Shown: positions 14,560 through 22,785, numbered from the stretch's first letter. The stretch is 64,000 nucleotides of DNA from Pedococcus dokdonensis (GCF_900104525.1 NZ_LT629711.1:2480001-2544000); one strand, 5' to 3'. Program-made: numbers and translations. The notes: a model not told the origin generated them from the sequence alone.

Positions 14560-15038
14560 CCCAGCGCGTTGGCCGCATCCAGAGCGGCAGTCGGTTCATC
14601 AGCGGCCTCGGCGAAGGTGCTCAGTGCTTCGACCAGTCGACGTGCCTGCTCACGAGGCATGGCCTCGACGATCACGCGGATGGCCTCGCGGCGACGTTCG
14701 GTGACGTGGTCGACCACGCGGCGGCCCCGGGGTGTCAACTCGATCACCACTTCGCGGCGGTCCTGGGTGTTCTCACGCCGCGTGACCAGGTCCGAGGCGA
14801 TCAGCCGGTCGACACTGCGCAACGCCGTCGAAGGGGTCACCCCCAGACGGTCCGCCAGACGATTCAGCCGGGTCTCACCATGGCCGCGCAGCACGACCAG
14901 CAGCCTGAACTGGGTCACCGTGACGTCGTCCTGCACCTCCGCCAGCGACCGCGCCGAAACCCCCACAAGCACCCGCGAGGCCGTCAACAGGGCCGTGACG
15001 AGATCGTCGAGATCAGATCGGTCCAGCGGCTGCGGCAT
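14553..15038 (-). CDS. MarR family regulator
   Basis: 161 residues with the MarR winged helix: TVTQFRLLVVLRGHGETRLN, then RLADRLGVTPSTALRSVDRL and wing TRRENTQDRREVVIELTPRG. The ATG at 15038 has an excellent ribosome-binding site (AAGGAGG, 6 nt). The divergent gap to the CLC gene contains a perfect palindrome with further GCA half-sites, its likely operator. It is the first gene of the exporter operon and probably also affects the CLC gene. Confidence 0.9.
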   Translation of the reverse strand: MPQPLDRSDLDDLVTALLTASRVLVGVSARSLAEVQDDVTVTQFRLLVVLRGHGETRLNRLADRLGVTPSTALRSVDRLIASDLVTRRENTQDRREVVIELTPRGRRVVDHVTERRREAIRVIVEAMPREQARRLVEALSTFAEAADEPTAALDAANALGW

Positions 15039-15081
15039 GGAAGCCTCCTTGCCCGTCGTCGATTGCATTGCTTGCACTAAT

Positions 15082-15098
15082 AATTGCATAATGCAATT
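15082..15098. promoter_or_regulatory. Palindromic MarR operator
   Basis: AATTGCAT (15082-15089), A, ATGCAATT (15091-15098): 8/8 match. Extra ATTGCA/TGCACT half-sites lie at 15062-15077. CATAAT (15087-15092) is placed to serve as -10 box for a leaderless CLC transcript starting at the ATG at 15100, so the repressor would cover the promoter. Confidence 0.65.
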
Positions 15099-15099
15099 C

Positions 15100-16866
15100 A
15101 TGACGCCAGAGGAAGCCCCTGTCCCCTCTCGTTCCCGGCGATTGGTCGGGCTGTCCGTCGGCCGTGCCGGTATCTGGCTCCGCAGCTCCAGCACGGGGTT
15201 GTTGGTGTTGTCCCTCACCGTTGGCGCCGCGGCCGCGCTCTTCGCGGTGGCATTCCGCTGGCTCATCGGCGCCTTCACCCGCCTCTTCTCCGGACACCTC
15301 GACTACGCCGCCAGCCCCGGCGCGGCGCACCCGTCCCTGCCCGGACTCGGGCGGTGGTTCGTGCTCGCCACTCCGGTGGTTGCGGGGCTCCTCTACGGTC
15401 CGCTGGTCCAGAGATTCGCCCGCGAGGCGCGCGGGCATGGGGTCCCCGAGGTCATGTATGCCGTCGCCCATCGTGGCGGACGGATCGCCCCCCAGGTGGC
15501 AGCGGTCAAGGCTCTCGCCTCGGCGTTGTGCATCGGCGGTGGGGGTTCCGTCGGGCGCGAGGGTCCGATCGTCCAGATCGGGTCCGCCCTGGGTTCGACC
15601 GCCGGACGCCTGGGCCGGCTGTCCGAACCGCGCCTTCGCGTCTTGGTCGCGTGTGGCGCGGCGGCCGGGATCAGCGCCACCTTCAACGCCCCCCTGGCGG
15701 GTGTCTTCTTCGCGATGGAGCTGATCCTCGCGGACTTCACCTCGCAGGCCTTCGGCATGGTGGTGCTCGCCTCGGTGACCTCCAGCGTCATCGGGCGCGC
15801 CGCCCTCGGCGACGTGCCCTTTCTCGAGCTCCCGGCCTTCACCGTGACAGGCCCCCACGAGTACCTCTTCTTCGCCGCCCTCGGCTTGCTGGCCGGGCTG
15901 GTGGGCGTGACCTTCACTCGGGTCCTGTACGCCGTCGAGGACGGATGCGACGCCCTGTGGCGTGGACCGGAGTGGTTGCGGCCAGCCGTGGGCGGGCTCG
16001 CTCTCGGGCTGGTCCTGCTCGTCCTCCCGCAGATGTACGGCGTCGGTTACCCGGTGCTCGGTGACGCCATCGATGGGAGGTATGCCGTGGCGTTCCTCTT
16101 GATTCTCATGGTGGGCAAGATGGTGGCCACCAGCCTGACGATCGGGATCGGGGGTTCCGGTGGCGTCTTCGCCCCCAGCCTGTTCATCGGCGCCATGCTC
16201 GGTGCGGCGTTCGGAGAAACGCTCCACCTCATTGCCCCGGGAGTCTCTGGACCTGTGGGTGCTTATGGGCTGATCGGGATGGGCGCAGTGTTCGCCGGAG
16301 CCGCCCGCGCCCCCATCACGGCCGTCGTCATGCTCTTCGAGCTCACGGGCGAGTACACCGTCATCTTGCCGCTGATGACTGCCATCGTGCTGGCGACGGG
16401 TCTGAGCCACGCCCTCACCGGCGACACGATCTACACGCTCAAGCTGCGACGTCGCGGGGTGGACCTCGGCGTCCCGAGCGAGACGGTGCAGGGCAGCCGG
16501 CGGCACGTCCGCGACGTCATGAGCGAGGTGCCGTCGGGCCTCCCCCGGCGCACCACGCTTGCCGAGGTCGCTGCCGCGCTGAGTGAAGCCCAGTTCGGGA
16601 TCCTGCCGGTGGTCGACGACTCCGGCGACTACCTCGGCGTCGTGACGGCACGGGGCGTCACGGATGCCCTCGCGGACGGACGGCACGACACCGCGGCGGC
16701 CAGCCTGGCTGCGGAAGTCCCGGTGACCATCAATGAGAGTGACCCTGTCACAGTCGCCAGCGAGACGCTGAGCCGCAGCGGGATGAGTGCCATGCCTGTC
16801 CTCAGCTCTTCTGGAGACGTCGTGGGCTGGCTCAGCTACCACGACCTCCTCGCGGCCCGGCCCTGA
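15100..16866 (+). CDS. CLC family chloride channel / proton antiporter with two CBS domains
   Basis: 588 residues. The membrane part (about 25-450) has the CLC signature blocks: GSVGREGPIVQIG (150-162) with the gating glutamate E154, then GISATFNAPLAGVFFAMEL and GSGGVFAPSLFIGAMLGAAF. The gating glutamate is present, which fits either a Cl-/H+ exchanger or a channel. Two CBS domains follow (about 468-588: DVMSEVPSGLP, EAQFGILPVVDDSGDYLGVV, MSAMPVLSSSGDVVGWLSYH), which bind adenine nucleotides in relatives. The ATG at 15100 has no Shine-Dalgarno and is probably leaderless. It is divergent from marR over a palindrome. A role in pH or anion homeostasis is the usual one. Confidence 0.92.
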   Translation: MTPEEAPVPSRSRRLVGLSVGRAGIWLRSSSTGLLVLSLTVGAAAALFAVAFRWLIGAFTRLFSGHLDYAASPGAAHPSLPGLGRWFVLATPVVAGLLYGPLVQRFAREARGHGVPEVMYAVAHRGGRIAPQVAAVKALASALCIGGGGSVGREGPIVQIGSALGSTAGRLGRLSEPRLRVLVACGAAAGISATFNAPLAGVFFAMELILADFTSQAFGMVVLASVTSSVIGRAALGDVPFLELPAFTVTGPHEYLFFAALGLLAGLVGVTFTRVLYAVEDGCDALWRGPEWLRPAVGGLALGLVLLVLPQMYGVGYPVLGDAIDGRYAVAFLLILMVGKMVATSLTIGIGGSGGVFAPSLFIGAMLGAAFGETLHLIAPGVSGPVGAYGLIGMGAVFAGAARAPITAVVMLFELTGEYTVILPLMTAIVLATGLSHALTGDTIYTLKLRRRGVDLGVPSETVQGSRRHVRDVMSEVPSGLPRRTTLAEVAAALSEAQFGILPVVDDSGDYLGVVTARGVTDALADGRHDTAAASLAAEVPVTINESDPVTVASETLSRSGMSAMPVLSSSGDVVGWLSYHDLLAARP

Positions 16867-16971
16867 ACCGTCTTGTGGTCATTGGCTGCGCGAGCCTTCG
16901 TCTGCGGGTCCACCATGAGGGAACTGGTGTCCTCAACGCTGCCGAGCACTACCCACCCGCTGGGCGAGCGC

Positions 16972-17778
16972 TCACAGGCGTCTCCGCGGCTCTCCTTCCG
17001 GCAGTTCCCCGGGCCCCGATGATGCTGCGCTCCCGTCAACATCGGGGCTCGCCATGGCGCCCGGCACTCCCTCGCGCGGCAGCAGAGGCATGACGCGGGC
17101 GTACGTGTCCCGGGTGGCGCCCTCGTAGCGGACATAGAGGTCAACGGCGCGTACACACGCCAGAGCCTTTCGAGTCAGGGCCAGCACCTCGACACGATCG
17201 TCCTTGCCGGTGCCGATCCCCGCCCCTGCCCCCAGACGACGAAGGGCAAAGTCCTCGTCCTCGACCAACCCCATGAAACCGAGTTGCGCGCGCGCATCGT
17301 CCACCGGCACCCACGACTGGGTCTCGATCTCCTTGCCTGCCGGAACCACTCGGTACTGAACGGCCTGCACGATGGCTCGTCCCCCGCCGCTGTTGTCAAT
17401 CATCACGCGCCAAGCCGACTTCTGGCCCAAGATGACGCTGGCGTCGCGGGTCGAGGACCACCCCAGGTGCGGCTCCACGGTCAGCGTCAGCTGTCGACGT
17501 GTGGCGATGAGGGCGAGGAGTCCACCAGCAAGTGCGGCTGCGGGGGCAACCTCGAGCAGCTGAAGTCGCCACGGCCAACGTCCCGTCCATGACGCCGGCA
17601 GGTTCTCACGCAGTATCGCCCATGTGAGCACCACAAGCAGTGACACCAGCAGTCGCACTGGCCACACGTCCAACGCGCTGGGACGGTAGACGAGCACGGG
17701 TCTCCCGGGCGCGGGCTTCACCGCTCCCGTGGCGAGATCGCGGCGCCTGCTCTGTCGGCCGCTGAAGGGACGCCTCAC
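16972..17778 (-). CDS. Hypothetical membrane-anchored protein (268 aa)
   Basis: Two hydrophobic segments near the N-terminus (about 42-58, VRLLVSLLVVLTWAIL, and about 72-90, LEVAPAAALAGGLLALI) are followed by a cytosolic or extracellular beta-rich domain (LTLTVEPHLGWSS, WRVMIDNSGGGRAIVQAVQY, VDLYVRYEGATRDTYARVM). This layout resembles phage/island-encoded hypothetical proteins with a membrane anchor and a C-terminal domain. I took GTG 17778; GTG 17721 with GGGAG just upstream is an alternative. It overlaps the cupin-like ORF out of frame. Family not recognised. It lies near the right end of the tRNA-bounded segment. Confidence 0.6.
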   Translation of the reverse strand: MRRPFSGRQSRRRDLATGAVKPAPGRPVLVYRPSALDVWPVRLLVSLLVVLTWAILRENLPASWTGRWPWRLQLLEVAPAAALAGGLLALIATRRQLTLTVEPHLGWSSTRDASVILGQKSAWRVMIDNSGGGRAIVQAVQYRVVPAGKEIETQSWVPVDDARAQLGFMGLVEDEDFALRRLGAGAGIGTGKDDRVEVLALTRKALACVRAVDLYVRYEGATRDTYARVMPLLPREGVPGAMASPDVDGSAASSGPGELPEGEPRRRL

Positions 17779-18016
17779 GACTAATCAGGCGGCCGCGGCT
17801 TGGGCCGGGCGTGGCGGCATTCAAAACGACACCCGAAGAACGAGCAATGACGCTGTGATGCTGGCCCGCTGGAATGATTACCTGCTGACCCCGAACAAGC
17901 TTCACGACCCCGGAGTCAGTTTCGAGGTCCGCCTCGCCAGCGACCAGAAGTGTGGAACTCTCGTCGTCGTGTCGGTGCGCGAACGACTCTCCTTCTTCCA
18001 AACTGATGTGAGCCAC
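17606..18016 (-). CDS. Cupin-domain ORF, probably truncated or decayed
   Basis: Residues 1-70 are good cupin sequence: AHISLEEGESFAHRHDDESS (HxH metal motif), LLVAGEADLETDSG, then VRGQQVIIPAGQHHSVIARS (PxG...H). The following 65 residues are low-complexity and overlap the neighbouring gene in another frame, so the natural end was probably near position 17800. In-frame codons upstream of the GTG (reading PIWDHPEVAHISL) also look cupin-like but run into a stop at about 18082, with no start. The fragment sits beside the 17-bp tRNA-tail repeat, so it may have been cut by integration. Confidence 0.4.
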   Translation of the reverse strand: MAHISLEEGESFAHRHDDESSTLLVAGEADLETDSGVVKLVRGQQVIIPAGQHHSVIARSSGVVLNAATPGPSRGRLISREASLQRPTEQAPRSRHGSGEARARETRARLPSQRVGRVASATAGVTACGAHMGDTA

Positions 18017-18159
18017 TTCTGGATGGTCCCAAATTGGCAGCCCGGCGTCGAGGGTCGGAAGCGGACCGAAGACTCGAGATCATCGAACTGCGAACCACCG
18101 ACCAAGCGCCAAGCCTCGGACGAACGAGCGTGTCGGTGAGTCCCACCCAACGAACATGG

Positions 18160-18176
18160 CTGCCCGAGGGCACCAC
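18160..18176 (+). other. Third tRNA-Arg 3'-end fragment (possible att remnant)
   Basis: CTGCCCGAGGGCACCAC is identical to tRNA-Arg positions 1551-1567 (17/17). TGTCGG and CGAA upstream (18131, 18151) echo the rest of the T arm with insertions. It coincides with the end of the accessory block. Confidence 0.5.
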
Positions 18177-18220
18177 GTGCAAACTTCCGCGCCAGCTGCA
18201 GTGGCAGCCGAGGTCGGGTG

Positions 18221-19438
18221 TCAGTCTCGAAGTTCTGCGAGCTTGCGACTTTGCTCGAGGGCGGCGAGCTCGGCTGCGTGTTCGCGAGTCGCCGACAACA
18301 CTTCGTACTCGCTTGCCGTCTTCAGGAGGTCGAGCTGGGTCTTGGCCCGCTCCTGTGCCACGCGCTCCGCGCTCGGGCGTTCCGCGAAGGACTTGTAGGC
18401 CGATGACGACGCGTCCACCAGCTCACCCAGCGCAGGTCCTACGGTGCCGAGCGCCGAGTCGGACCCGATGCCAAAGGTCTTCACCGACTGGTCCCCGTAG
18501 AACGACAGCTTGACGCTTCGTGAGCGACCGCCGCGCTGGTTCACGCTCACCGGCTGGTAGTGGCTGAACTCATCGACGACGTCGAGGTGCACCACGGACG
18601 AGTCGTCGAGGACCCATTGGTCCTCAGCACTCCGCGTGTACACCCCGATCGTGACCGGGCGGCCGACCCGGATGATCAGTACGTCCGTGTGGACTGCTTC
18701 CGGAGGCGTCTCGAACTTGTCCCGATCAGGGTCGCTGAGGGCCAGGAGCACGCCGAAGTCGTCGGCCGCAGCCCGTTGTGCCTCGGGAACCGCAGGCGAA
18801 GTGAGGCTTTCAGGCAGTCCGTCCCTGAGTCGAAGAAGCTGCCGGGGACTCAGCACCCACGTGGCCGTCGAGTCCGGGGCGCTGCTGGCGCGCGAGGCGA
18901 TCCACGCACGTCGCGCTTCGCTGATCGTGGCGAGCTGGCTCTGACAGGTCGTGAGCGCCGTCCCGGCGAGAGCCGTGTCCTGGGGAGAGGTCTCGGGGTC
19001 CGCCACGACTTCGAGCAAGTCCTCCACCTTTCGGACCAACTCCTCCCTCCGCACCGAGAGGCCAGGATGTGCGCGAGCCCAGTCCTCCTCGAGACTTGGC
19101 GGCCTCTGCGCCAGGAAGACGGTGGCCGCAAGACCGACCACCTTCGAGGCGAGCGAGATGACGTTGGACATGGCCGACGAGGTTTGCCCGTTGATGGCCT
19201 GGATGACGCCGTTCTCGTCGAGGTCGACCTCGACCGAGACGTTCTCCAACATTCCCTCGTGGATGTGGAGCGCCTGGCGTCGCTCCCTGTCGGGCTGCAC
19301 CGACGGGACAACCGAAACGGAGACGTGGGGCTCGAGGGAACTGCCGAGCTCGGACGTGACAACACGTCGCTCCAGGCTGGCTCTGAGAACGAATTCGGTT
19401 CGGGGCAACCAGTAACCAAGACCTAGCGGCTCGTCCAT
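18221..19438 (-). CDS. Orphan protein of 405 aa with C-terminal coiled coil
   Basis: ATG at 19438 gives 405 residues; the open frame extends farther upstream but loses coding character. Visible parts: an N-terminal region (LGYWLPRTEFVLRASLERRV), a conserved-looking beta hairpin (HEGMLENVSVEVDLDENGVI), a weak hydrophobic stretch (SLASKVVGLAATVFLAQ), a helical region with WVLSPRQLLRLRD, then a C-terminal coiled coil (about 355-405: RVAQERAKTQLDLLKTASEY and HAAELAALEQSRKLAEL). No enzyme motif. It lies just outside the third tRNA fragment. Not recognised; a structural or phage-defence-type role cannot be judged. Confidence 0.6.
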   Translation of the reverse strand: MDEPLGLGYWLPRTEFVLRASLERRVVTSELGSSLEPHVSVSVVPSVQPDRERRQALHIHEGMLENVSVEVDLDENGVIQAINGQTSSAMSNVISLASKVVGLAATVFLAQRPPSLEEDWARAHPGLSVRREELVRKVEDLLEVVADPETSPQDTALAGTALTTCQSQLATISEARRAWIASRASSAPDSTATWVLSPRQLLRLRDGLPESLTSPAVPEAQRAAADDFGVLLALSDPDRDKFETPPEAVHTDVLIIRVGRPVTIGVYTRSAEDQWVLDDSSVVHLDVVDEFSHYQPVSVNQRGGRSRSVKLSFYGDQSVKTFGIGSDSALGTVGPALGELVDASSSAYKSFAERPSAERVAQERAKTQLDLLKTASEYEVLSATREHAAELAALEQSRKLAELRD

Positions 19439-19669
19439 TGCACATCCCCTTCCAACGCGAGGTGTCTTACCTGTGCGCTCCTCCCAGGCATTCCTCCCGG
19501 GCGATCGTCCCACCATCAGGAGACGCGGGGAAGGCGCCCGAGGTGGCGGGAACCCGTGGGAGCCGGCATGCAGACGCTGCTTCCAGCACGCGACCCGCGC
19601 CAAGCGTTCACCTTCCGGACACCGAGACGTCGCCGACTTGTCGTGGCCACATTCAGATCGCGTGGCGAG

Positions 19670-19695
19670 GGTGGCGATCGACACCAGTCGCCACC
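19670..19695 (+). promoter_or_regulatory. Hairpin/dyad upstream of the PhoX-like gene
   Basis: GGTGGCGA (19670-19677) and TCGCCACC (19688-19695), an 8-bp perfect inverted repeat ending 21 nt before the ATG and just ahead of the ribosome-binding site (TGGAGG). It could be an operator or an RNA hairpin. The rest of the 278-bp gap shows no gene. Confidence 0.35.
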
Positions 19696-19716
19696 TGACC
19701 ACGTCCTGGAGGACCC

Positions 19717-21210
19717 ATGCCCATCGCTCGTCGTTCAGTCCTGTCCGGAAGCGCCGCTGCGGGGGTGGGGCTCGTCGTCGCCGGCGCCACACCGACCCTT
19801 GCTGAGGCCGCGCCAGCCACCGCACCCGCGTCCGGCGGTCGCCAGCACGGCGGCATACCGAAGTCGCGCCCGTTCCCGCCCCTGGTGGACGACCCGAACG
19901 GCATCCTCGCCCTGCCTCCGGGCTTCCGCTACACGGTCGTCACCCGGGCCGGTCAGACCCAGCTCGACGACGGCCAGGGCCCCACCCCGTCCAACCACGA
20001 CGGCATGGCGGTCTTCAAGGCGGCCAGGAACCGCCTGCGCCTGATCCAGAACCACGAGCTCCCGGCCGGGTCCGCCCTCGGCGTCCCCCACGTCGAGGGC
20101 ACCGTCTACGACCCCACCGCCCTGAACGGCGGTGGCTGCACGATCATCGAGACCGACGACCGCGGCCGCAACCACGGCGAGTGGGTCGGCATCTCCGGCA
20201 CCCTCACGAACTGCGCGGGCGGGCACACCCCGTGGGGCACCTGGCTCACCTGCGAGGAGACCGAGACCAAGGCCGGCGCCAAGTGGAGCGGCAACGGCCA
20301 GAGCGGCACCTACTCCAAGGACCACGGCTACGTCTTCGAGGTCTTCGCCGACGGCCGGACCAACCCCGAGCCGATCAAGGCGTTCGGTCGCTACGCCCAC
20401 GAGGCGCTGGCGATCGACCCGACCCGCACCCAGGTCTACCTCTCCGAGGACGCCAGCAACCCCAACGGTCTCTTCTACCGCTGGACCGCCCCGAAGGGTG
20501 TGCGCCTCGGTGACGGCATCGCCGCCAAGCTCGGCCCCACCGAGGGCAAGCTCGAGGCACTCGCGATCATCATGGACGACGGATCGGTCCTGCCGGACGT
20601 CGCCTACCTGACCTCCGCCCAGCTCGGCCGCCCCTTCCCGGTCCGCTGGGTCGAGGTGCCCGAGCGCGACGGGCAGACCACGTCGGTGCGAAAGCAGTTC
20701 ACCACCGAGATCACCCGCGGCAAGAAGTTCGAGGGCGTCTACGGCATCGACTCCGGCGTCTACGTCGTCAACAGCTTCGCCTTCAACAGCGCCGACCTGC
20801 CGGCCGACGCGGTCAAGCACGACGGCATGGTGTGGTTCTACTCCTACAAGGACCAGACCATCACGCTGGTGACCTACTTCCCCCACCAGACCAGCTCGGA
20901 GACCGGCGCGTCGCCCAAGTACTCGGACATGGTTTTCGACGGGCCCGACAACGTGACCGTCACCCCGTGGGGCACCTTGGTCCTCGCCGAGGACGGCGTC
21001 GGCGCCTCCCACGTGCTGAGCTCGGTCCCGGGTGGCCCGACCTACGCGATCGCCCGCAACCAGCTCAACATCGGCACCGCGGACGCCCCGGAGTACTCCG
21101 AGTTCACCGGACCCGCGTTCAGCTCCGACGGCAAGGTGCTGTTCGTCAACATCCAGACGCCGGGGCTCACCCTGGCCATCACCGGCCCCTGGGACAAGTA
21201 CCTCGGCTGA
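19717..21210 (+). CDS. PhoX/DUF839-type alkaline phosphatase-like secreted protein
   Basis: 497 residues. The start ARRSVLSGSAAAGVGLVVAG is a Tat-type signal peptide (RRS plus hydrophobic stretch), cleaved near ALA/EAAP. The mature part has PhoX/DUF839 hallmarks: PSNHDGMAVF, RLIQNHELP, GGCTIIE, NCAGGHTPWGTWLTCEET (conserved in PhoX-like proteins), YVFEV, GRYAHEALAIDP, YLSEDASNPNGLFYRW and DNVTVTPWGTLVLAEDG. PhoX enzymes are Ca/Fe-dependent phosphatases; many DUF839 relatives are untested. The ATG has TGGAGG upstream. It stands alone, followed by a terminator. A phosphate-scavenging role is likely but no Pho box is evident. Confidence 0.85.
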   Translation: MPIARRSVLSGSAAAGVGLVVAGATPTLAEAAPATAPASGGRQHGGIPKSRPFPPLVDDPNGILALPPGFRYTVVTRAGQTQLDDGQGPTPSNHDGMAVFKAARNRLRLIQNHELPAGSALGVPHVEGTVYDPTALNGGGCTIIETDDRGRNHGEWVGISGTLTNCAGGHTPWGTWLTCEETETKAGAKWSGNGQSGTYSKDHGYVFEVFADGRTNPEPIKAFGRYAHEALAIDPTRTQVYLSEDASNPNGLFYRWTAPKGVRLGDGIAAKLGPTEGKLEALAIIMDDGSVLPDVAYLTSAQLGRPFPVRWVEVPERDGQTTSVRKQFTTEITRGKKFEGVYGIDSGVYVVNSFAFNSADLPADAVKHDGMVWFYSYKDQTITLVTYFPHQTSSETGASPKYSDMVFDGPDNVTVTPWGTLVLAEDGVGASHVLSSVPGGPTYAIARNQLNIGTADAPEYSEFTGPAFSSDGKVLFVNIQTPGLTLAITGPWDKYLG

Positions 21211-21249
21211 CGCCCGCCAGACCGCACGAGCGGTCGCCACAGGGAAGGG

Positions 21250-21275
21250 CCGGACGCCTCGCGTCCGGTCCTTTC
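21250..21275 (+). terminator. Intrinsic terminator after the PhoX-like gene
   Basis: CCGGACGC (21250-21257), loop CTC, GCGTCCGG (21261-21268), followed by TCCTTTCC. Confidence 0.75.
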
Positions 21276-21367
21276 CCATGCCTGGTATGTCGCCTGGCCG
21301 GTCTGGGTGCGCGGAGTGACCGACGACCCCCCACCGTTCGTGGGCTCCCTCCAGTCGGGTGCCACCG

Positions 21368-21664
21368 TCACTGCGAAGTCCGGGGTCCCTGCTTCGCTGC
21401 GCGCAGCCGCGCGTTCTCGACCTCCAGGTCGAGGACCATGCCGATCCCGGCCAGGTTCAGGCCGGCGCCCAGCAGGTCGCCGATCCGGCGCAGCCGGGCC
21501 AGGTCGTTCGCGCTGTAACGACGCGTGCCGCCGTCGGTGCGCACCGGTTCGAGCAGCCCGCGGGCCTCGTACAGGCGCAGGTTCTGCACCCCCATCCCCA
21601 CGAGCTCGGCAGCCACCGAGATGCCGTAGACGCCGCGTTCAGCGTCAGGTGCGGCGGGTGCCAT
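21368..21664 (-). CDS. MerR family regulator, HspR-like
   Basis: 98 residues from the ATG at 21664, which has GGAGG 7 nt upstream. The MerR HTH is clear: [55 protein letters not shown]. The GIS.AAELVGM start is typical of HspR/heat-shock MerR repressors. The C-terminus is a short helix that ends without a metal-binding loop. It diverges from hsp20, the usual target, over an inverted TCTTG/CAAGA repeat. Confidence 0.85.
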   Translation of the reverse strand: MAPAAPDAERGVYGISVAAELVGMGVQNLRLYEARGLLEPVRTDGGTRRYSANDLARLRRIGDLLGAGLNLAGIGMVLDLEVENARLRAAKQGPRTSQ

Positions 21665-21697
21665 GGTGCGTCCTCCAACCAAGGGTGCCTACAGGGG

Positions 21698-21729
21698 TCT
21701 TGAAATATTGTGCACGTGGTGCTACAAGA
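21698..21729. promoter_or_regulatory. HAIR-like heat-shock operator between merR and hsp20
   Basis: TCTTG (21698-21702) and CAAGA (21725-21729) form an inverted pair resembling the ends of the HspR box (CTTGAGT-N7-ACTCAAG) but with wider spacing. TTGAAA (21700-21705) within it could be the -35 element of hsp20. Confidence 0.4.
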
Positions 21730-21812
21730 AATCTATAGCCGCCACCACAGACTCTGAGCTGGTGGAGGCACCCGGTAAGAGCATTGGCAATGACGCAACG
21801 GAGGTGAAGACG

Positions 21813-22235
21813 ATGCTGATGCGCACCGACCCTTTCCGTGAGCTGGACCGACTCACCCAGCAGGCGCTGGGCACCCCGGCACGTCCCTCGGCCATGCCGA
21901 TGGACGCGTTCCGCGACGGCGACGTGTTCCTCGTCGAGCTCGACATCCCGGGCGTGAGCCCGGACGCCATCGACATCGACGTGGAGCGGAACGTGGTCAC
22001 CGTGAAGGCCGAACGGCCGGCCCGGGCCAGCGACGCTGAGCTGATCGCCGCGGAACGCCCCCGGGGCGTGTTCAGCCGCCAGATGGTGCTCGGCGACACC
22101 CTGGAGACCGACCGCATCGAGGCCAGCTACGACGCCGGGGTCCTCACGCTGAGGATTCCCGTCGCCGAGAAGGCCAAGCCACGCAAGGTGGAGATCATGA
22201 GCAGGAACGAGGGTCGCCAGGCGATCAGCGCCTGA
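21813..22235 (+). CDS. Hsp20/alpha-crystallin family small heat-shock protein
   Basis: 140 residues. The N-terminal [20 protein letters not shown] is the usual amphipathic arm. The alpha-crystallin domain (about 30-125) contains [20 protein letters not shown] and ends with [16 protein letters not shown], the diagnostic A-x-x-x-G-V-L motif. The basic tail PRKVEIM follows. ATG 21813 has ACGGAGG 8 nt upstream. ATP-independent holdase of unfolded proteins in the cytoplasm. Control by the divergent MerR/HspR-like gene is likely. Confidence 0.93.
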   Translation: MLMRTDPFRELDRLTQQALGTPARPSAMPMDAFRDGDVFLVELDIPGVSPDAIDIDVERNVVTVKAERPARASDAELIAAERPRGVFSRQMVLGDTLETDRIEASYDAGVLTLRIPVAEKAKPRKVEIMSRNEGRQAISA

Positions 22236-22252
22236 CCTCGGGGGTGATCCCG

Positions 22253-22537
22253 ATGACCACCAGTTCCACCCTCACCGGGACGGCGCGCACCGTGGAGGAG
22301 GAGTTCCTCGACCTGGTCTGCGCGGACGACGAGTTCGTCCGCGCCGAGTTCGACGCACTGGTTGCCGAGGTGTGGTCGAGTCGTCCACCTCCGGCGGATC
22401 CGTCGCCGGCAGCCCGGGGCGCCGGTCCTGAGCAGCAGGGTGGCCCGGCACCGTCCCCCACCCGCCTCCTCGGTCCTCGACCGAGGCGCCCCGGTGCCGG
22501 AGGGTGGCGCCGGCAGCGCTCGCCCCCGCGAGCCTGA
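22253..22537 (+). CDS. Small actinobacterial hypothetical protein (94 aa)
   Basis: ATG 22253 with a GGGGGTG ribosome-binding site, 17 nt after hsp20, so probably in the same operon. Residues 1-45 look conserved (TARTVEEEFLDLVCADDEFV, RAEFDALVAEVW), an acidic helix; the rest is Pro/Arg/Gly-rich and may be unstructured. Function unknown. Confidence 0.55.
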   Translation: MTTSSTLTGTARTVEEEFLDLVCADDEFVRAEFDALVAEVWSSRPPPADPSPAARGAGPEQQGGPAPSPTRLLGPRPRRPGAGGWRRQRSPPRA

Positions 22538-22637
22538 CGACCTGACAAACCAAAGTCACGACCGTGAGTTCGAGAAAGGTGGGTGGTCGCCCCGGCATGA
22601 CACATCACGACCAACGAGACCGACAACCCCACTGACG

Positions 22638-22726
22638 CTCGCCCGGGCCGCGTTCGAGTCACGCGCCCGACGCATCACGCGCGACGCCCACGCCTTGACG
22701 GCGTATCCGTTCGCGGCCCGGGCGAG
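22638..22726. repeat. Long inverted repeat (15-bp arms, 59-bp loop)
   Basis: CTCGCCCGGGCCGCG (22638-22652) and CGCGGCCCGGGCGAG (22712-22726) are perfectly complementary. They lie in the 248-bp gap before the FBP gene, which otherwise holds no gene. TAATGT (22756-22761) may be the -10 box of that gene. Confidence 0.5.
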
Positions 22727-22785
22727 TTACAAGCTCTGGCCAGTAGTGATTTGCCTAATGTCCGTAGTTTTTGCAGACTGGCCCC

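Larger units (their letters stand above)
6000..18176. mobile_element. Possible second accreted segment between tRNA-Arg fragments
   Basis: The block is bounded by the 49-bp tRNA-like repeat (5951-5999) and by a 17-bp exact match to the tRNA 3' end (18160-18176). It holds regulators, two ABC exporters, a partner-switch cassette, a CLC channel and orphan proteins, but no recombinase. Many genes here are ordinary for actinobacteria, so it may be old or only partly foreign. Confidence 0.35.

Noticed and set aside
13013..17156. Other long minus-strand frames over the CLC gene (e.g. 15013-16842)
   Set aside because: Antisense shadows; the CLC protein has all family motifs on the plus strand.
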